Origin: Aestuariivirga sp.
GTDB taxonomy: Bacteria; Pseudomonadota; Alphaproteobacteria; Rhizobiales; Aestuariivirgaceae
Direction: 5' to 3'
Length of the DNA stretch: 64,000 nt
Assembly: GCF_020252405.1 (NCBI RefSeq)
Contig: NZ_JADCDA010000014.1
Span: 1-64,000 of the forward strand
Position numbers and translations under genes: made by a program. Below are positions 41,669 to 51,116 of this stretch, in pieces. Within the stretch, counting starts at the first letter, position 1. Each line of letters opens with the position of its first letter. The notes beneath the pieces are model-generated. The model did no database searches and was not told the origin of the DNA. It saw only the letters and a program-made list of their open reading frames with translations.

Positions 41669-44600
41669 ATGAAGTTCACACGGCTGAGGCTTTCGGGATT
41701 CAAATCCTTCGTGGAGCCGACCGAACTGTTGATCGAGCCCGGCCTCACCGGTGTTGTCGGCCCCAATGGCTGCGGCAAGTCGAACCTGCTGGAAGCGCTG
41801 CGCTGGGTGATGGGCGAAAGCTCGTATAAGTCCATGCGCGCGTCGGGCATGGACGATGTGATCTTCTCCGGCACCACGGAACGCCCGGCCCGCAACATGG
41901 CCGAAGTCACCGTCACCATGCTGAACGACGACGGCGCCGCGCCGCCGCACTACCAGGACCTGGAATCGCTGGAAATCTCGCGCCGCATCGAGCGGGACGA
42001 GGGCTCCGCCTATCGCATCAACGGCAAGGATGCGCGCGCGCGCGACGTGCAGCTGCTGTTCGCCGATGCCTCCACCGGATCGCGCTCGCCAGCCCTGGTG
42101 CGGCAGGGCCAGATCGGCGAGATTATCAGCGCGAAGCCGCAGGCCAGGCGGCTCATCCTCGAAGAGGCCGCGGGCATCACCGGGCTTCACACGCGCCGCC
42201 ACGAGGCGGAATTGAAGCTCAGGGCGGCGGAGACCAACCTCACCCGTCTCGACGACGTCACCGCGCAGCTTGAGACGCAGCTTAACAGCCTGAAGCGCCA
42301 GGCGCGGCAGGCCATGAAGTATAAGAGCCTGTCCGCCGAGATCCGCCGGCTGGAGGCGATGGGCCTCTATGTCAACTGGCGCGAGACGGCGGAAACCTCC
42401 CAGCGCGATGCCGCCGCCCTCGACGAGGCGACGCGCGTCCTGGCCGGGCACACCCGTGCGGCCTCCGAAAAGCTGCGCCTGCGTGACGACCTCGGCGGGA
42501 AGCTGCCCGGCTTGCGCGAGCAGGAGGCGGTGCGCGCCGCCGTGCTGCAGCGCGTGAGCCATGAGCGCAACGTGCTCGATGAGGAGGAGCGCCGGGCCGG
42601 CGAACGCCGCAAGGAGCTGGAGCAGCGCATCGCGCAGATCAATTCCGACCTGCAGCGCGAGCAGGAACTGCTGAACGACACCGGCCGCGCGCTCACCCGC
42701 CTTGCCGGGGAACGCGAGACGCTGGAGGCCAGCCAAGGCTCCGATGACGACATCCGCGCCGGGGCCGCCGTGGCGCTGCAGTCCGCCGCTGAAGCGCTGG
42801 CATGCGCCCAGGAGGCCGCGGATGACGCCGCGGCGCGCCTCTCCGAGCTTTCCGCCCGCCGCAATGCGATCCTGCGGGCCATTGAGGAGTATAAGAATCG
42901 CGTGGCGCGGCTGGACCGCGAGCTGGCCGAAACGGTGGCCAGGCGCAACGCCCTGCTGGCCCGCTACAATGTCGAGGGCGACGGCGGCAAGCTGACCTCC
43001 GCGGTGGAACACGCGGTCGGGCAGGCGGCCGGATTCGAATCTAGCGTCAGCGAGGCCGAAGCTGCCGTGCGCGCCGCGCGTGCCGCGGAAGGCGAGGCCC
43101 GCGCGGCCCACGACGACGCCCGCCGCAGGGCGGACCGGCTGCAGACGGAAGTCCGTACGCTGACGAACCTCCTGAGGGCCGGCGGCGGCGGCCTGTGGCC
43201 GCCGCTGCTCGACCAGCTGAGCGTCGGGACCGGTTATGAAACGGCGCTCGGTGCCGCGCTGGGTGACGATCTCGATGCCTCGGGGGATGAAGGCGCCCCC
43301 GTGCACTGGCGCGGGCTGCCGCCGCTGGCTGAGACCGCCGCCCTTCCAGATGGGGCAGAGCCGCTCATCGGCTTCGTGCGGGCGCCACCCGCGCTGCAGC
43401 GCCGCCTCTCGCACATCGGGGTTGTTTCCAGGGCGCTGGGCCAGGCGCTGCAGCCGCAGCTGAGGCCCGGTCAGCGGCTGGTGAGCCGCGAGGGCGACAT
43501 ATGGCGCTGGGATGGCTTCACCGCAGCCGCAGATGCCCCGAGCGCTGCCGCCAAGCGGCTCGCCGAGAAAAACCGTCTCGCCTTGCTCGAGGTCGAAATG
43601 GAGCAGGCCATCGCCGCAGCCGGGGAGGCGCGGGGCCATTTCGAAGCGGCCCGCGCCGCCACCGAGACCGCCACGCGGGTGGAGCGCGAGACGCGCGAAG
43701 GCCACCGCGCCGCCGTTTCCGCCGTCGATTTCGCCCGCCGCGCACTGACGCAGCATGAGCGCCAGGTGTCGGAACGGCTTGCCCAGACCAGTGCGCTGGA
43801 CGAAGCCCAGCGCCGCATCCGGGAAGCCCTCGATGAGGCGCGCGTGCGGCTGGAGGGATCGTCAGCCGAGGCCGCCGGGCTGCCGGTGCTCGACGATCTT
43901 CAGCTTGAACTGAACGCACTGCGCAACACGGTGAATGCCGGGCGCGCCGCCTATGCGGAGGCCCGCGCCACGCATGACGGCCTGGAGCGCGAGGCCCGCG
44001 CCCGCACCGGCCGCATCCGCGATATCGAGGCGGAGACCGCGCAGTGGACCGCTCGCGCGTCGCGCGCCAGTGAGCAGATCGGGCAGCTCACCGCGCGTGC
44101 GGAGGAAACGCGCGCCGCCATCGCCGAACTCTCCCAGCTGCCGCAGCTGCTGGCCTCCCGCCGGCTGAAGCTGATGAACATGCTTGCCGAGGCGGAAGCT
44201 GATAAGAAGGCCGCCTCCGACGCGCTGCAGACAGCCGAGAACGAGGTGCGCCAGGCCGATCAGGACCTGCGGGCCGTGCAGGAACTCCTGTCCGGCGCGC
44301 GCGAGGACCATGCCCGTCTCGGGGCAAGGCTCGAAGCCAGCGCCGGGCGTCTTGCGGAATGCGAGCAGCGCATCGCCGAAGCGCTGAACTGCGGCCCGGA
44401 CGAGGTCATCTCCGCCACCGGCCTCGACCCCGGGCAGTTGATGGAGTGGCATGATATCGAGCGCAAGCTGCAGGGCCTGCGCGAGGATCGCGAGCGCCTC
44501 GGCGGCGTGAACCTGCGCGCCGACGAGGAAGCGGAGGACGTGGCGAGGCAGCTCGACGGCCTGATCAAGGAACGCGACGACCTGATCCAGGCCATCAACA

Positions 44601-45133
44601 AGCTGCGCGGCGGCATTTCGAGCCTCAACCGCGAGGGCCGCCAGCGCCTGCTCGACGCCTTCCAGACCGTGAACCAGAAGTTCGGCGAACTCTTCACCAC
44701 GCTGTTCGGCGGCGGCAGGGCGGAGCTGCAGCTGATCGAATCGGACGATCCGCTGGAGGCCGGCCTCGAGCTGATCGCCAATCCGCCCGGCAAGAAGCCG
44801 GTGACGCTGTCGCTGCTGTCAGGCGGCGAGCAGACGCTCACCGCCATGGCGCTGATCTTCGCGGTGTTCCTCACCAACCCCTCGCCCATCTGCGTGCTCG
44901 ACGAAGTCGACGCGCCGCTCGACGACCATAATGTGGAGCGCTTCTGCAACCTGCTGGATGCGATGCTGGAACGCACCGAAACGCGCTTCCTGATCATCAC
45001 CCACCACGCGCTCACCATGGCCCGCATGCACCGCCTGTTCGGCGTCACCATGCTGGAGCGCGGCGTGTCGCAGCTTGTGTCGGTGAACCTGGCGGAGGCG
45101 GAAACGCTGGTGGACGAAAAGTCGGCGGCGTGA
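41669..45133 (+). CDS. smc: Chromosome segregation ATPase SMC
   Basis: An 1154-residue condensin subunit. The N-terminal head has Walker A GPNGCGKSNLLEALRWVMGE. Two coiled-coil arms surround a hinge (about residues 500-660, with glycine-rich turns). The C-terminal head has the signature LLSGGEQTLTAMALIFA and Walker B ICVLDEVDAPLDD. It dimerises and organises newly replicated origins with ScpA/ScpB, which are not in the window. The length is normal for alphaproteobacteria. The following HAD gene starts nine bases after the stop. Confidence 0.96.
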   Translation: MKFTRLRLSGFKSFVEPTELLIEPGLTGVVGPNGCGKSNLLEALRWVMGESSYKSMRASGMDDVIFSGTTERPARNMAEVTVTMLNDDGAAPPHYQDLESLEISRRIERDEGSAYRINGKDARARDVQLLFADASTGSRSPALVRQGQIGEIISAKPQARRLILEEAAGITGLHTRRHEAELKLRAAETNLTRLDDVTAQLETQLNSLKRQARQAMKYKSLSAEIRRLEAMGLYVNWRETAETSQRDAAALDEATRVLAGHTRAASEKLRLRDDLGGKLPGLREQEAVRAAVLQRVSHERNVLDEEERRAGERRKELEQRIAQINSDLQREQELLNDTGRALTRLAGERETLEASQGSDDDIRAGAAVALQSAAEALACAQEAADDAAARLSELSARRNAILRAIEEYKNRVARLDRELAETVARRNALLARYNVEGDGGKLTSAVEHAVGQAAGFESSVSEAEAAVRAARAAEGEARAAHDDARRRADRLQTEVRTLTNLLRAGGGGLWPPLLDQLSVGTGYETALGAALGDDLDASGDEGAPVHWRGLPPLAETAALPDGAEPLIGFVRAPPALQRRLSHIGVVSRALGQALQPQLRPGQRLVSREGDIWRWDGFTAAADAPSAAAKRLAEKNRLALLEVEMEQAIAAAGEARGHFEAARAATETATRVERETREGHRAAVSAVDFARRALTQHERQVSERLAQTSALDEAQRRIREALDEARVRLEGSSAEAAGLPVLDDLQLELNALRNTVNAGRAAYAEARATHDGLEREARARTGRIRDIEAETAQWTARASRASEQIGQLTARAEETRAAIAELSQLPQLLASRRLKLMNMLAEAEADKKAASDALQTAENEVRQADQDLRAVQELLSGAREDHARLGARLEASAGRLAECEQRIAEALNCGPDEVISATGLDPGQLMEWHDIERKLQGLREDRERLGGVNLRADEEAEDVARQLDGLIKERDDLIQAINKLRGGISSLNREGRQRLLDAFQTVNQKFGELFTTLFGGGRAELQLIESDDPLEAGLELIANPPGKKPVTLSLLSGGEQTLTAMALIFAVFLTNPSPICVLDEVDAPLDDHNVERFCNLLDAMLERTETRFLIITHHALTMARMHRLFGVTMLERGVSQLVSVNLAEAETLVDEKSAA

Positions 45134-45142
45134 GCAGCCTCG

Positions 45143-45739
45143 ATGAACGTCGTCTTTGACATCGGAAATGTGCTGATCCACTGGGATCCGCGCGCCCTCT
45201 ACCGCAAGATTTTTGCAACCGGGGACGAGGTGGAATGGTTCATCGCCAATGTCTGCACGCAGGACTGGAACCTCGAGCAGGACAGGGGGCGCAGCTTCGC
45301 CGAGGGTGTCGCCGCGCTCACCGCGCTCTTTCCCGGGCATGCCGGGGCGATTGCCGCCTATGATCTGCGCTGGCATGAGACGGTGACGGGTCCGATCGAC
45401 GGGAGCGTGGCGATCCTCGATGAGCTGCGCGCGTCAGGCACGCCGCTCTATGCGATCACCAACTTCAATCAGCACAAGTTCAGGGAGGCGCTTCAGCGCT
45501 TTCCCTTCCTTGGCCTGTTCCGCGACACCGTCGTCTCCGGCGACGAGCGGGTGCTGAAACCGGACGCCGCAATCTACCACCTGCTGCTGGAGCGGAACGG
45601 GCTTGCGGCGGGGGACTGTGTGTTCATCGACGACAGCTTGAGAAATGTCGAGGGTGCGGTGGCGGTGGGGATGAAGGGCGTGCACTTCACCACGCCCGAG
45701 GCGCTGCGCCGGCAACTGGCGGCGCTGGGAGTGCTGTAA
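45143..45739 (+). CDS. HAD-superfamily hydrolase, YihX-like
   Basis: A 198-residue HAD phosphatase. Motif I is VFDIGNVLIHWD, with Gly where most phosphatases have the second Asp, as in YihX (glucose-1-phosphatase) and related enzymes. Motif II is YAITNFN, motif III LKPDAAIY and motif IV VFIDDSLRNVEGA. It is probably co-transcribed with smc. The substrate is unknown; a sugar phosphate is a guess by analogy. Confidence 0.85.
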   Translation: MNVVFDIGNVLIHWDPRALYRKIFATGDEVEWFIANVCTQDWNLEQDRGRSFAEGVAALTALFPGHAGAIAAYDLRWHETVTGPIDGSVAILDELRASGTPLYAITNFNQHKFREALQRFPFLGLFRDTVVSGDERVLKPDAAIYHLLLERNGLAAGDCVFIDDSLRNVEGAVAVGMKGVHFTTPEALRRQLAALGVL

Positions 45740-45909
45740 CCGGGCCCGTGGCGGGCAGGCCGGAGCAGGCCGGAGGAGGGCATATTCCCGCGGTTCCCGC
45801 CGTCCGCCGCCACCCTTGCCCTCATCCCAAAAACACCGCATTTTGCGGCAAGAACCAAATCACCCCGAAACGCGGGCGAACCTCTTTCGCCCGGCTGCTG
45901 AAATGGACG

Positions 45910-47616
45910 ATGATGACGGCACTTCTGCGCACTGCACTTGCTTCGCTTCTGCTCGCCTCCGTTCCCGCTGCCGCCGCGTTTGCCTATGATCCCTCGGTCT
46001 CGGGCAATTATCTGGCGGGCCGCTCGGCCGCCAAGCTGCGCGACAACGATCTGGCGTCCGGCTATCTCAGCAACGCGCTCAATTCCGACATCGGAAACCC
46101 GGTCCTCACCGAAAAGATCTTTCTGCTCGAACTCTCCGAAGGCAACATCCCGAAGGCGGAGGAATTCGCCGCGGAAGTGCTGAAGTTCAACAGCCAGCAA
46201 CGCATGGCGCGCATCGTGCTCGGCGTGAAGGACTTCAAGGCCCGGCAATACGCGGCGGCCCGCGGGAACTTCGGGCAGTCGGCCTATACGCCGGTGGGCG
46301 AGCTCACCTCATGGCTCCTCGCCGCCTGGTCCCATGCCGGCGAGGGCGATCTCAACCCCGCGCTCAAGACGCTGGACCGGCTGGACTCGAACGAGAGCTT
46401 CGCCAACTTCAAGACCTTCCACGAGGCGCTGATCGCCGACTATCTCGGCAACGCGATGCGTGCCGAGGGCGCCTACAAGAGGGCCTATGAGGCCGCGGGA
46501 AGCTCGCTGCGCATCGTCCAGGCCTACGGCAATTTCCTGGAGCGCCACGGCCGCGCCGCCGAAGCCCAGGCGCTTTACCGCGGCTTTCTCGAAGGCGACG
46601 ACAATCCGCTGATCCAGGCCGCGCTCCAATCCTCGCTGAAGGGTCAGGCGCCGCGGCCCTTCATTTCCTCTCCCACCGACGGCGCGGCGGAAGCGCTGTT
46701 CTCGCTCGCCACCTCGATGAACGACGAGCAGTCAGTTGACGTGGCGCTGCTCTATATCCAGCTTGGCATTTCGCTCGGCGCGGATTCCGACATCATGTAC
46801 ACCCTGCTGGGCGACACCTATGAAAGCATGAAGCGCTATGACAAGGCGCTCGCCGCCTATAAGAGGGTGCCGGCCGCCTCGCCGCTCCGCGTCAATGCCG
46901 ACATGGAGGAGGCCGTCTCGCTCCAGCAGCTGGGCCGCAAGGACGAGGCGCTCGCCGGGCTCAGGGCCATCGTCGCGGCGAACCCGAAGAACTATGACGC
47001 CATCGTCACGCTTGGCAATCTTCACCGCGCCAACGAGGACTTTGCCAATGCCGCCGCCACTTATGACCAGGCCATCGCGCTTGTCGAAAAGCCCGGCCCG
47101 TCCAACTGGCGCCTCTTTTATTTCGACGGCATCTCGCATGAGCGCCTGAAGCAATGGGACGTGGCCGAAAAACAGTTCCGCAAGGCGCTCGAGCTTTCGC
47201 CCAACGAGCCGAACGTGCTCAACTATCTCGGCTACTCGATGATCGAGAAGAAGATCAATCTGCACGAAGCCCTCGAAATGGTGAAAAAGGCCGTCGAGCT
47301 GAAGCCCAATGACGGCTACATCACCGACAGCCTCGGCTGGGCCTATTACCAGCTTGGCGATTATGAACAGGCCGTCATCTATTGCGAGAAAGCGGTGGAG
47401 CTGCTCCCGGCGGACCCGACCATCGCCGATCATCTGGGCGACGCCTATTGGCGCGTCGGCCGCACGCTCGAAGCCAAGTTCCAGTGGCAGCACGCCAAGG
47501 ACAACAAGCCCGAGCCCGGGGAGCTGAAGACGATCGAGGACAAGCTCAAGAACGGCCTGCCGCCGGTCGAGCCCGTGACGCCCGCGCAGAACGGCGCGCC
47601 CAAAACCAACGGCTGA
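45910..47616 (+). CDS. Exported tetratricopeptide-repeat protein
   Basis: A 568-residue protein with a signal peptide (LLRTALASLLLASVPAAAAF) and some ten TPR units through the mature part, clearest in the C-terminal half (LFYFDGISHERLKQWDVAEK, then LNYLGYSMIEKK and DSLGWAYYQLGDYEQAVIYC). Such proteins next to ispE are a conserved Hyphomicrobiales arrangement. The role is unknown, perhaps scaffolding in the periplasm or at the outer membrane. ATG 45910 or ATG 45913 starts the protein; the frame upstream is not coding-like. ispE follows after 16 bases. Confidence 0.82.
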   Translation: MMTALLRTALASLLLASVPAAAAFAYDPSVSGNYLAGRSAAKLRDNDLASGYLSNALNSDIGNPVLTEKIFLLELSEGNIPKAEEFAAEVLKFNSQQRMARIVLGVKDFKARQYAAARGNFGQSAYTPVGELTSWLLAAWSHAGEGDLNPALKTLDRLDSNESFANFKTFHEALIADYLGNAMRAEGAYKRAYEAAGSSLRIVQAYGNFLERHGRAAEAQALYRGFLEGDDNPLIQAALQSSLKGQAPRPFISSPTDGAAEALFSLATSMNDEQSVDVALLYIQLGISLGADSDIMYTLLGDTYESMKRYDKALAAYKRVPAASPLRVNADMEEAVSLQQLGRKDEALAGLRAIVAANPKNYDAIVTLGNLHRANEDFANAAATYDQAIALVEKPGPSNWRLFYFDGISHERLKQWDVAEKQFRKALELSPNEPNVLNYLGYSMIEKKINLHEALEMVKKAVELKPNDGYITDSLGWAYYQLGDYEQAVIYCEKAVELLPADPTIADHLGDAYWRVGRTLEAKFQWQHAKDNKPEPGELKTIEDKLKNGLPPVEPVTPAQNGAPKTNG

Positions 47617-47632
47617 CGCGCCGGAGCGCGTC

Positions 47633-48466
47633 ATGCTGCGGCCTCTCACGCTGTTCGCGCCCGCCAAGGTGAACCTGGCGCTGCATGTGCTGGGACGCCG
47701 CGCGGACGGCTATCACGACCTCGATTCGATCGTCGCCTTCGCCGATGTGGGCGACCGTCTCACCTTCACGCCGGCGACGGACTTCGCCATCACTGTCAGC
47801 GGCCCCTTTGCCGCCGCCCTGCCGCAGGTCGCGGACAACATCGTTGCCCGGTCATGGAGCGCGGCGCAGACGATTGCGCGCAGGCGGGGCAGGGCGGTGC
47901 CGCCCGTCAGCGTGCATCTCGAAAAGAACCTTCCCGTCGCCTCGGGCATTGGCGGCGGCTCGGCCAATGCGGCTGCGGCGCTGAAGGGCTTCCTCCGCCT
48001 CGCCGGCATCGGCGAGATCGATGCGGAGGTCACCGCCGTGGGCCTCTCCATCGGCGCTGACGTTCCGGTCTGCCTGTCCGGCATCGCCTGCCGCATGCAG
48101 GGTGTGGGCGAACGCATCGCGCCTATTTCCGGTTTCGCGCCGCTCCCGGCGATCCTCGTCAATCCGCTGGTCGAAGTCTCCACGCCTGCGGTTTTCAAGG
48201 GTCTTGCGCTGGAGAAGGGCCAGTCCTACCGCACCCCCATCGCCGACACGCGCGACCCTGCCCTGTGGCGCAACGATCTGGCCGCTCCGGCCATCGCCCT
48301 CGCGCCGGCGATCGGCGAGGTCCTGCAACGCCTTACGGCCACGCCCGGCGTCACCAGAGCCTTCATGTCCGGCTCCGGCGCCACCTGCGTGGCCCTGTGC
48401 AGGGATGAGCGCGTCACACCCGGCCTCGACCCGGCCTGGTGGGTGGCCCGAACGGTGCTGTCATAA
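47633..48466 (+). CDS. ispE: 4-diphosphocytidyl-2-C-methyl-D-erythritol kinase
   Basis: A 277-residue GHMP kinase of the MEP isoprenoid pathway; it phosphorylates CDP-ME at the 2-hydroxyl using ATP. Landmarks are FAPAKVNLALHVLGRRADGYHDLDSI and the ATP loop PVASGIGGGSANAAAALKGF, both of family form, with the C-terminal GSGATCVALC. It lies after the TPR gene in the same operon. Confidence 0.95.
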   Translation: MLRPLTLFAPAKVNLALHVLGRRADGYHDLDSIVAFADVGDRLTFTPATDFAITVSGPFAAALPQVADNIVARSWSAAQTIARRRGRAVPPVSVHLEKNLPVASGIGGGSANAAAALKGFLRLAGIGEIDAEVTAVGLSIGADVPVCLSGIACRMQGVGERIAPISGFAPLPAILVNPLVEVSTPAVFKGLALEKGQSYRTPIADTRDPALWRNDLAAPAIALAPAIGEVLQRLTATPGVTRAFMSGSGATCVALCRDERVTPGLDPAWWVARTVLS

Positions 48467-48534
48467 GAAAATCGTCTCCGCGGGTCCTCCGCCCATTGGC
48501 TGCGCCAACGGGAGATGGCGATGGATCCGCCGGT

Positions 48535-48587
48535 CCTTCTCCCGTCCCGCAGGGATGGGAGAAGGTGGCCAAAGGCCGGATGAGGGC
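48535..48587. repeat. 53-bp palindromic repeat, left flank of the DUF559 gene
   Basis: It holds CTTCTCCCGTCCCGCAGGGA followed by TGGGAGAAG, which is a hairpin, and GGCCAAAGGCC, another palindrome, and ends GGATGAGGGC. An identical 53-bp copy lies at 49051-49103. An in-frame ATG of the DUF559 gene (48580) falls inside it. Confidence 0.85.
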
Positions 48588-48624
48588 TCTTGCCACCCGC
48601 AGGAACATCAATCATTTTGATGAA

Positions 48625-48978
48625 ATGGCCATGCTCTCCCCGCAGCAGCTTGAGCGCGCGCGCCGTCTTCGCCGGATTGACACCGAGTGCGAGCGCCGCC
48701 TGTGGGCCAAGCTGCGTGACCGCCGGCTGAACGGCTTCAAATTCGTCCGGCAATTGCCTGTTGGCCCATTTGTGGCCGACTTCGCGTGCCGCGAAGTCAT
48801 GCTGATCGTCGAAGTCGACGGCGCAACGCATTCGACGGCTGAGGAACACTCCTACGACGCACGGCGAACGGTTTATCTCGAAGCGAATGGCTGGCGCGTG
48901 CTGCGCGTTCGGAATGACGACGTGCTGCGGAACATAGATGATGTTCTCGAAGGGATTGTGACGGCCGTTGTGCGGTGA
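48625..48978 (+). CDS. DUF559 endonuclease-domain protein (Vsr-like fold)
   Basis: A 117-residue protein of the DUF559 family, related to very-short-patch-repair endonucleases. ARRLRRIDTECERRLWAKLR leads into FVRQLPVGPFVADFACREV and LIVEVDGATHS; the D...ExD pattern is the likely metal site. The C-terminal WRVLRVRNDDVLRN is typical. The function is unproven: a nicking or repair nuclease is the usual guess. I start at ATG 48625, which gives the family length; ATG 48580 is possible but lies in the repeat. No ribosome site is clear. The gene is enclosed by repeats on both sides. Confidence 0.82.
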   Translation: MAMLSPQQLERARRLRRIDTECERRLWAKLRDRRLNGFKFVRQLPVGPFVADFACREVMLIVEVDGATHSTAEEHSYDARRTVYLEANGWRVLRVRNDDVLRNIDDVLEGIVTAVVR

Positions 48979-48980
48979 AA

Positions 48981-49103
48981 GCCCTCATCCGGCCTGTCGG
49001 CCACCTTCTCCCATCGCTTTGCGACGGGAGAAGGACTCGCGGCCCCGTCGCCTTCTCCCGTCCCGCAGGGATGGGAGAAGGTGGCCAAAGGCCGGATGAG
49101 GGC
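48981..49103. repeat. Inverted plus direct palindromic repeat, right flank of the DUF559 gene
   Basis: 48981-49034 is an inverted, imperfect copy of the left-flank repeat (starts GCCCTCATCCGGCC). 49051-49103 is a direct copy identical over 53 bases to 48535-48587. The DUF559 stop lies two bases before the inverted copy. The repeat unit to repeat unit distance is 516 bases. Confidence 0.85.
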
Positions 49104-49123
49104 CTCTCTCCGCGGGTCCGCTG

Positions 49124-50143
49124 CTAATAGGCCCGCGCCACGCAGAACTCCACCGCCTCGAGCATGGCGTCCTTCAGGCTCGAACCCGGAAAAATCGCCA
49201 GGGCATCGCGGGCAATGTCGCCATAGTGGTTGGCGCGGTCGATGGTGTCCTTCAGCGCGCCGTGGCGTTCCATCAGCTTCCTGGCGTAGATGAAATCATC
49301 CGCCGACTGATCGCCGACCTCCAGCGTGCGCTTCCAGAAGTTCCGTTCTTCCACCGTGCCGCGGCGGTAGGACAGAACCACGGGCAGCGTGATCTTGCGC
49401 TCGCGGAAATCATCGCCAACGCCCTTGCCCAGCTTCTCGGTCGAGCCGGAATAGTCCAGCGCGTCGTCGATCAGCTGGAAGGCGACGCCGAGGTTGCGGC
49501 CATAGGATTCGAGCGCGGCCTGTTCGCTGGAGGGGCGCTTCGCCACCACCGCGCCCACCTCCGCCGCGGCCGAAAACAGGGCCGCGGTCTTGGCCGCGAT
49601 CACCTGCATATAGGCGTCTTCGGTGGTGGACATATCCTGCGAAACGGAGAGCTGAAGCACCTCGCCCTCGGCGATGACGCAGGCGGCATTCGAGAGAATC
49701 CGCAGCGATTCGAGCGAGCCCGTCTCCACCATCATCTTGAAGGCCTGGCCGAGGAGATAGTCGCCCACCAGCACGCTGGCCTGGTTGCCCCAGATGACGC
49801 GGGCGGCCTGCTTGCCGCGCCGGAGGTCGCTCTCGTCGACCACGTCGTCATGCAGCAATGTCGCGGTGTGCATGAATTCCACCGCGGTTGCAAGTTTCAG
49901 GTGATGCTCGCCCTCATAGCCCGCCATGCGGGCCGCGGCCAGCGTGAGCATCGGGCGGATCCGCTTGCCGCCGGAATTGATCAGATGGTTGGCGATCTCG
50001 GGGATCAGCTCGACATGGCTTCGCGCATGGCTGAGGATTGCTTCATTCACCCGCTCCATATCGGGCTGGGTGAGCTTCACCAGCGGTTCGATGCCGGCGC
50101 GCTTCTTGTTGCCCGCTCCGTCGAGCGCAATGACGACTCCCAT
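49124..50143 (-). CDS. ispB: Polyprenyl (octaprenyl/decaprenyl) diphosphate synthase
   Basis: A 339-residue trans-prenyltransferase that makes the ubiquinone side chain from IPP and FPP. The first Asp-rich motif is LLHDDVVDESDLRRG and the second is QLIDDALDYSG. GGKRIRPML and the basic residues that follow bind diphosphate. ATG 50143 (GVVIALDGAG) gives the family length; the frame runs to 50221. Chain length cannot be read reliably; decaprenyl is common in this order. It is divergent from the methyltransferase gene. Confidence 0.92.
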   Translation of the reverse strand: MGVVIALDGAGNKKRAGIEPLVKLTQPDMERVNEAILSHARSHVELIPEIANHLINSGGKRIRPMLTLAAARMAGYEGEHHLKLATAVEFMHTATLLHDDVVDESDLRRGKQAARVIWGNQASVLVGDYLLGQAFKMMVETGSLESLRILSNAACVIAEGEVLQLSVSQDMSTTEDAYMQVIAAKTAALFSAAAEVGAVVAKRPSSEQAALESYGRNLGVAFQLIDDALDYSGSTEKLGKGVGDDFRERKITLPVVLSYRRGTVEERNFWKRTLEVGDQSADDFIYARKLMERHGALKDTIDRANHYGDIARDALAIFPGSSLKDAMLEAVEFCVARAY

Positions 50144-50281
50144 CGGGACTGCCTGCCTTCCAACATTCTTTGCGCCGTTAAAGCACAGCGGGGCCGGGAG
50201 GCCAATATGACGCAACGCCACGCCCGCCCTTGCCCCCCCGGCTCAGTCTCGGTAACGTAACGCTAACCCTGACGTCGCAAC

Positions 50282-51073
50282 ATGCCCCAGATGATCACCG
50301 CTGATTCCCATCACGTTCCGCCCTCTCTGACCGACGATGGCTTCCTCGGCGGACGCCTCCATATCCTCCAGCCGGAGAAGGGCTTCCGCGCCGGCATCGA
50401 TTCGGTGCTTCTCGCCGCCGCCGTGCCCTGCGAACCCGGCGAGAGCGTGTTCGAGGCGGGGATGGGTCCCGGCGTCGCCGCCCTGTGTCTGCTTGCCCGC
50501 AACCCGGAGGTGCAGGTGACGGGCATCGAGGTCGCCACGCGCTATGTGATGATCTGCGAGGAAAATGCCAGGCGCAATGGCATGCAGGACCGGCTTCACG
50601 TCATCCATGCCGACCTGCGCGATGCCCTGCGGCGGGACCAGAACGTCATGCCCGCCCCCGGCAGCTTCGCCCACGCCATGTGCAACCCGCCCTTCTTCGA
50701 CGAGGCGAAGTCGACGTCCTCGCCGCACCTGCTCAAGTCCCAGGCCCACGCCTTCGGGCCGGACGATCTCGAACTCTGGGTCAAGCTTCTTTACACCATG
50801 CTCGGCCCCCGTGGCAGCGTCACCCTGATGCATCGCCCGGAATCGCTGTGCCAGATCCTCGGCGCCATGGAAAACCGATTCGGCGACATCCATATCGCCC
50901 CCCTGTTTCCCCGCCGCGGCGCGCCCGCCTCGCGCATTCTTGTCCACGGCATCAAGGGCTCGAAGGCGCCGCTGCAGATATTGCCGGGCCTCGTCCTGCA
51001 TGGCGACGGCAACGAATTCACCAAGGAGGCCGATGCCATGCTGCGGAGTGGGGGGGCCTTCGTCCTGCGCTGA
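50282..51073 (+). CDS. TrmN6-like adenine-N6 methyltransferase
   Basis: A 263-residue class I SAM methyltransferase. The SAM motif region is VFEAGMGPGVAALCL. The catalytic NPPF motif is HAMCNPPFFDEAKSTSSP, which indicates N6-adenine methylation in RNA. E. coli TrmN6 modifies A37 of tRNA1Val and is the closest described relative. ATG 50282 directly begins the domain. The order ispB-trmN6-S49 peptidase-glyQ is common in the Hyphomicrobiales. Confidence 0.85.
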   Translation: MPQMITADSHHVPPSLTDDGFLGGRLHILQPEKGFRAGIDSVLLAAAVPCEPGESVFEAGMGPGVAALCLLARNPEVQVTGIEVATRYVMICEENARRNGMQDRLHVIHADLRDALRRDQNVMPAPGSFAHAMCNPPFFDEAKSTSSPHLLKSQAHAFGPDDLELWVKLLYTMLGPRGSVTLMHRPESLCQILGAMENRFGDIHIAPLFPRRGAPASRILVHGIKGSKAPLQILPGLVLHGDGNEFTKEADAMLRSGGAFVLR

Positions 51074-51116
51074 TCCGCGCCTTGCCTGACGGCAGCCGCA
51101 CACCTATGTGAAGCGC

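Noticed and set aside
48535-49103. CRISPR array
   Set aside because: There are only three repeat copies, of unequal spacing and mixed orientation, with a gene in one interval. No spacer-like periodicity or cas gene is present.
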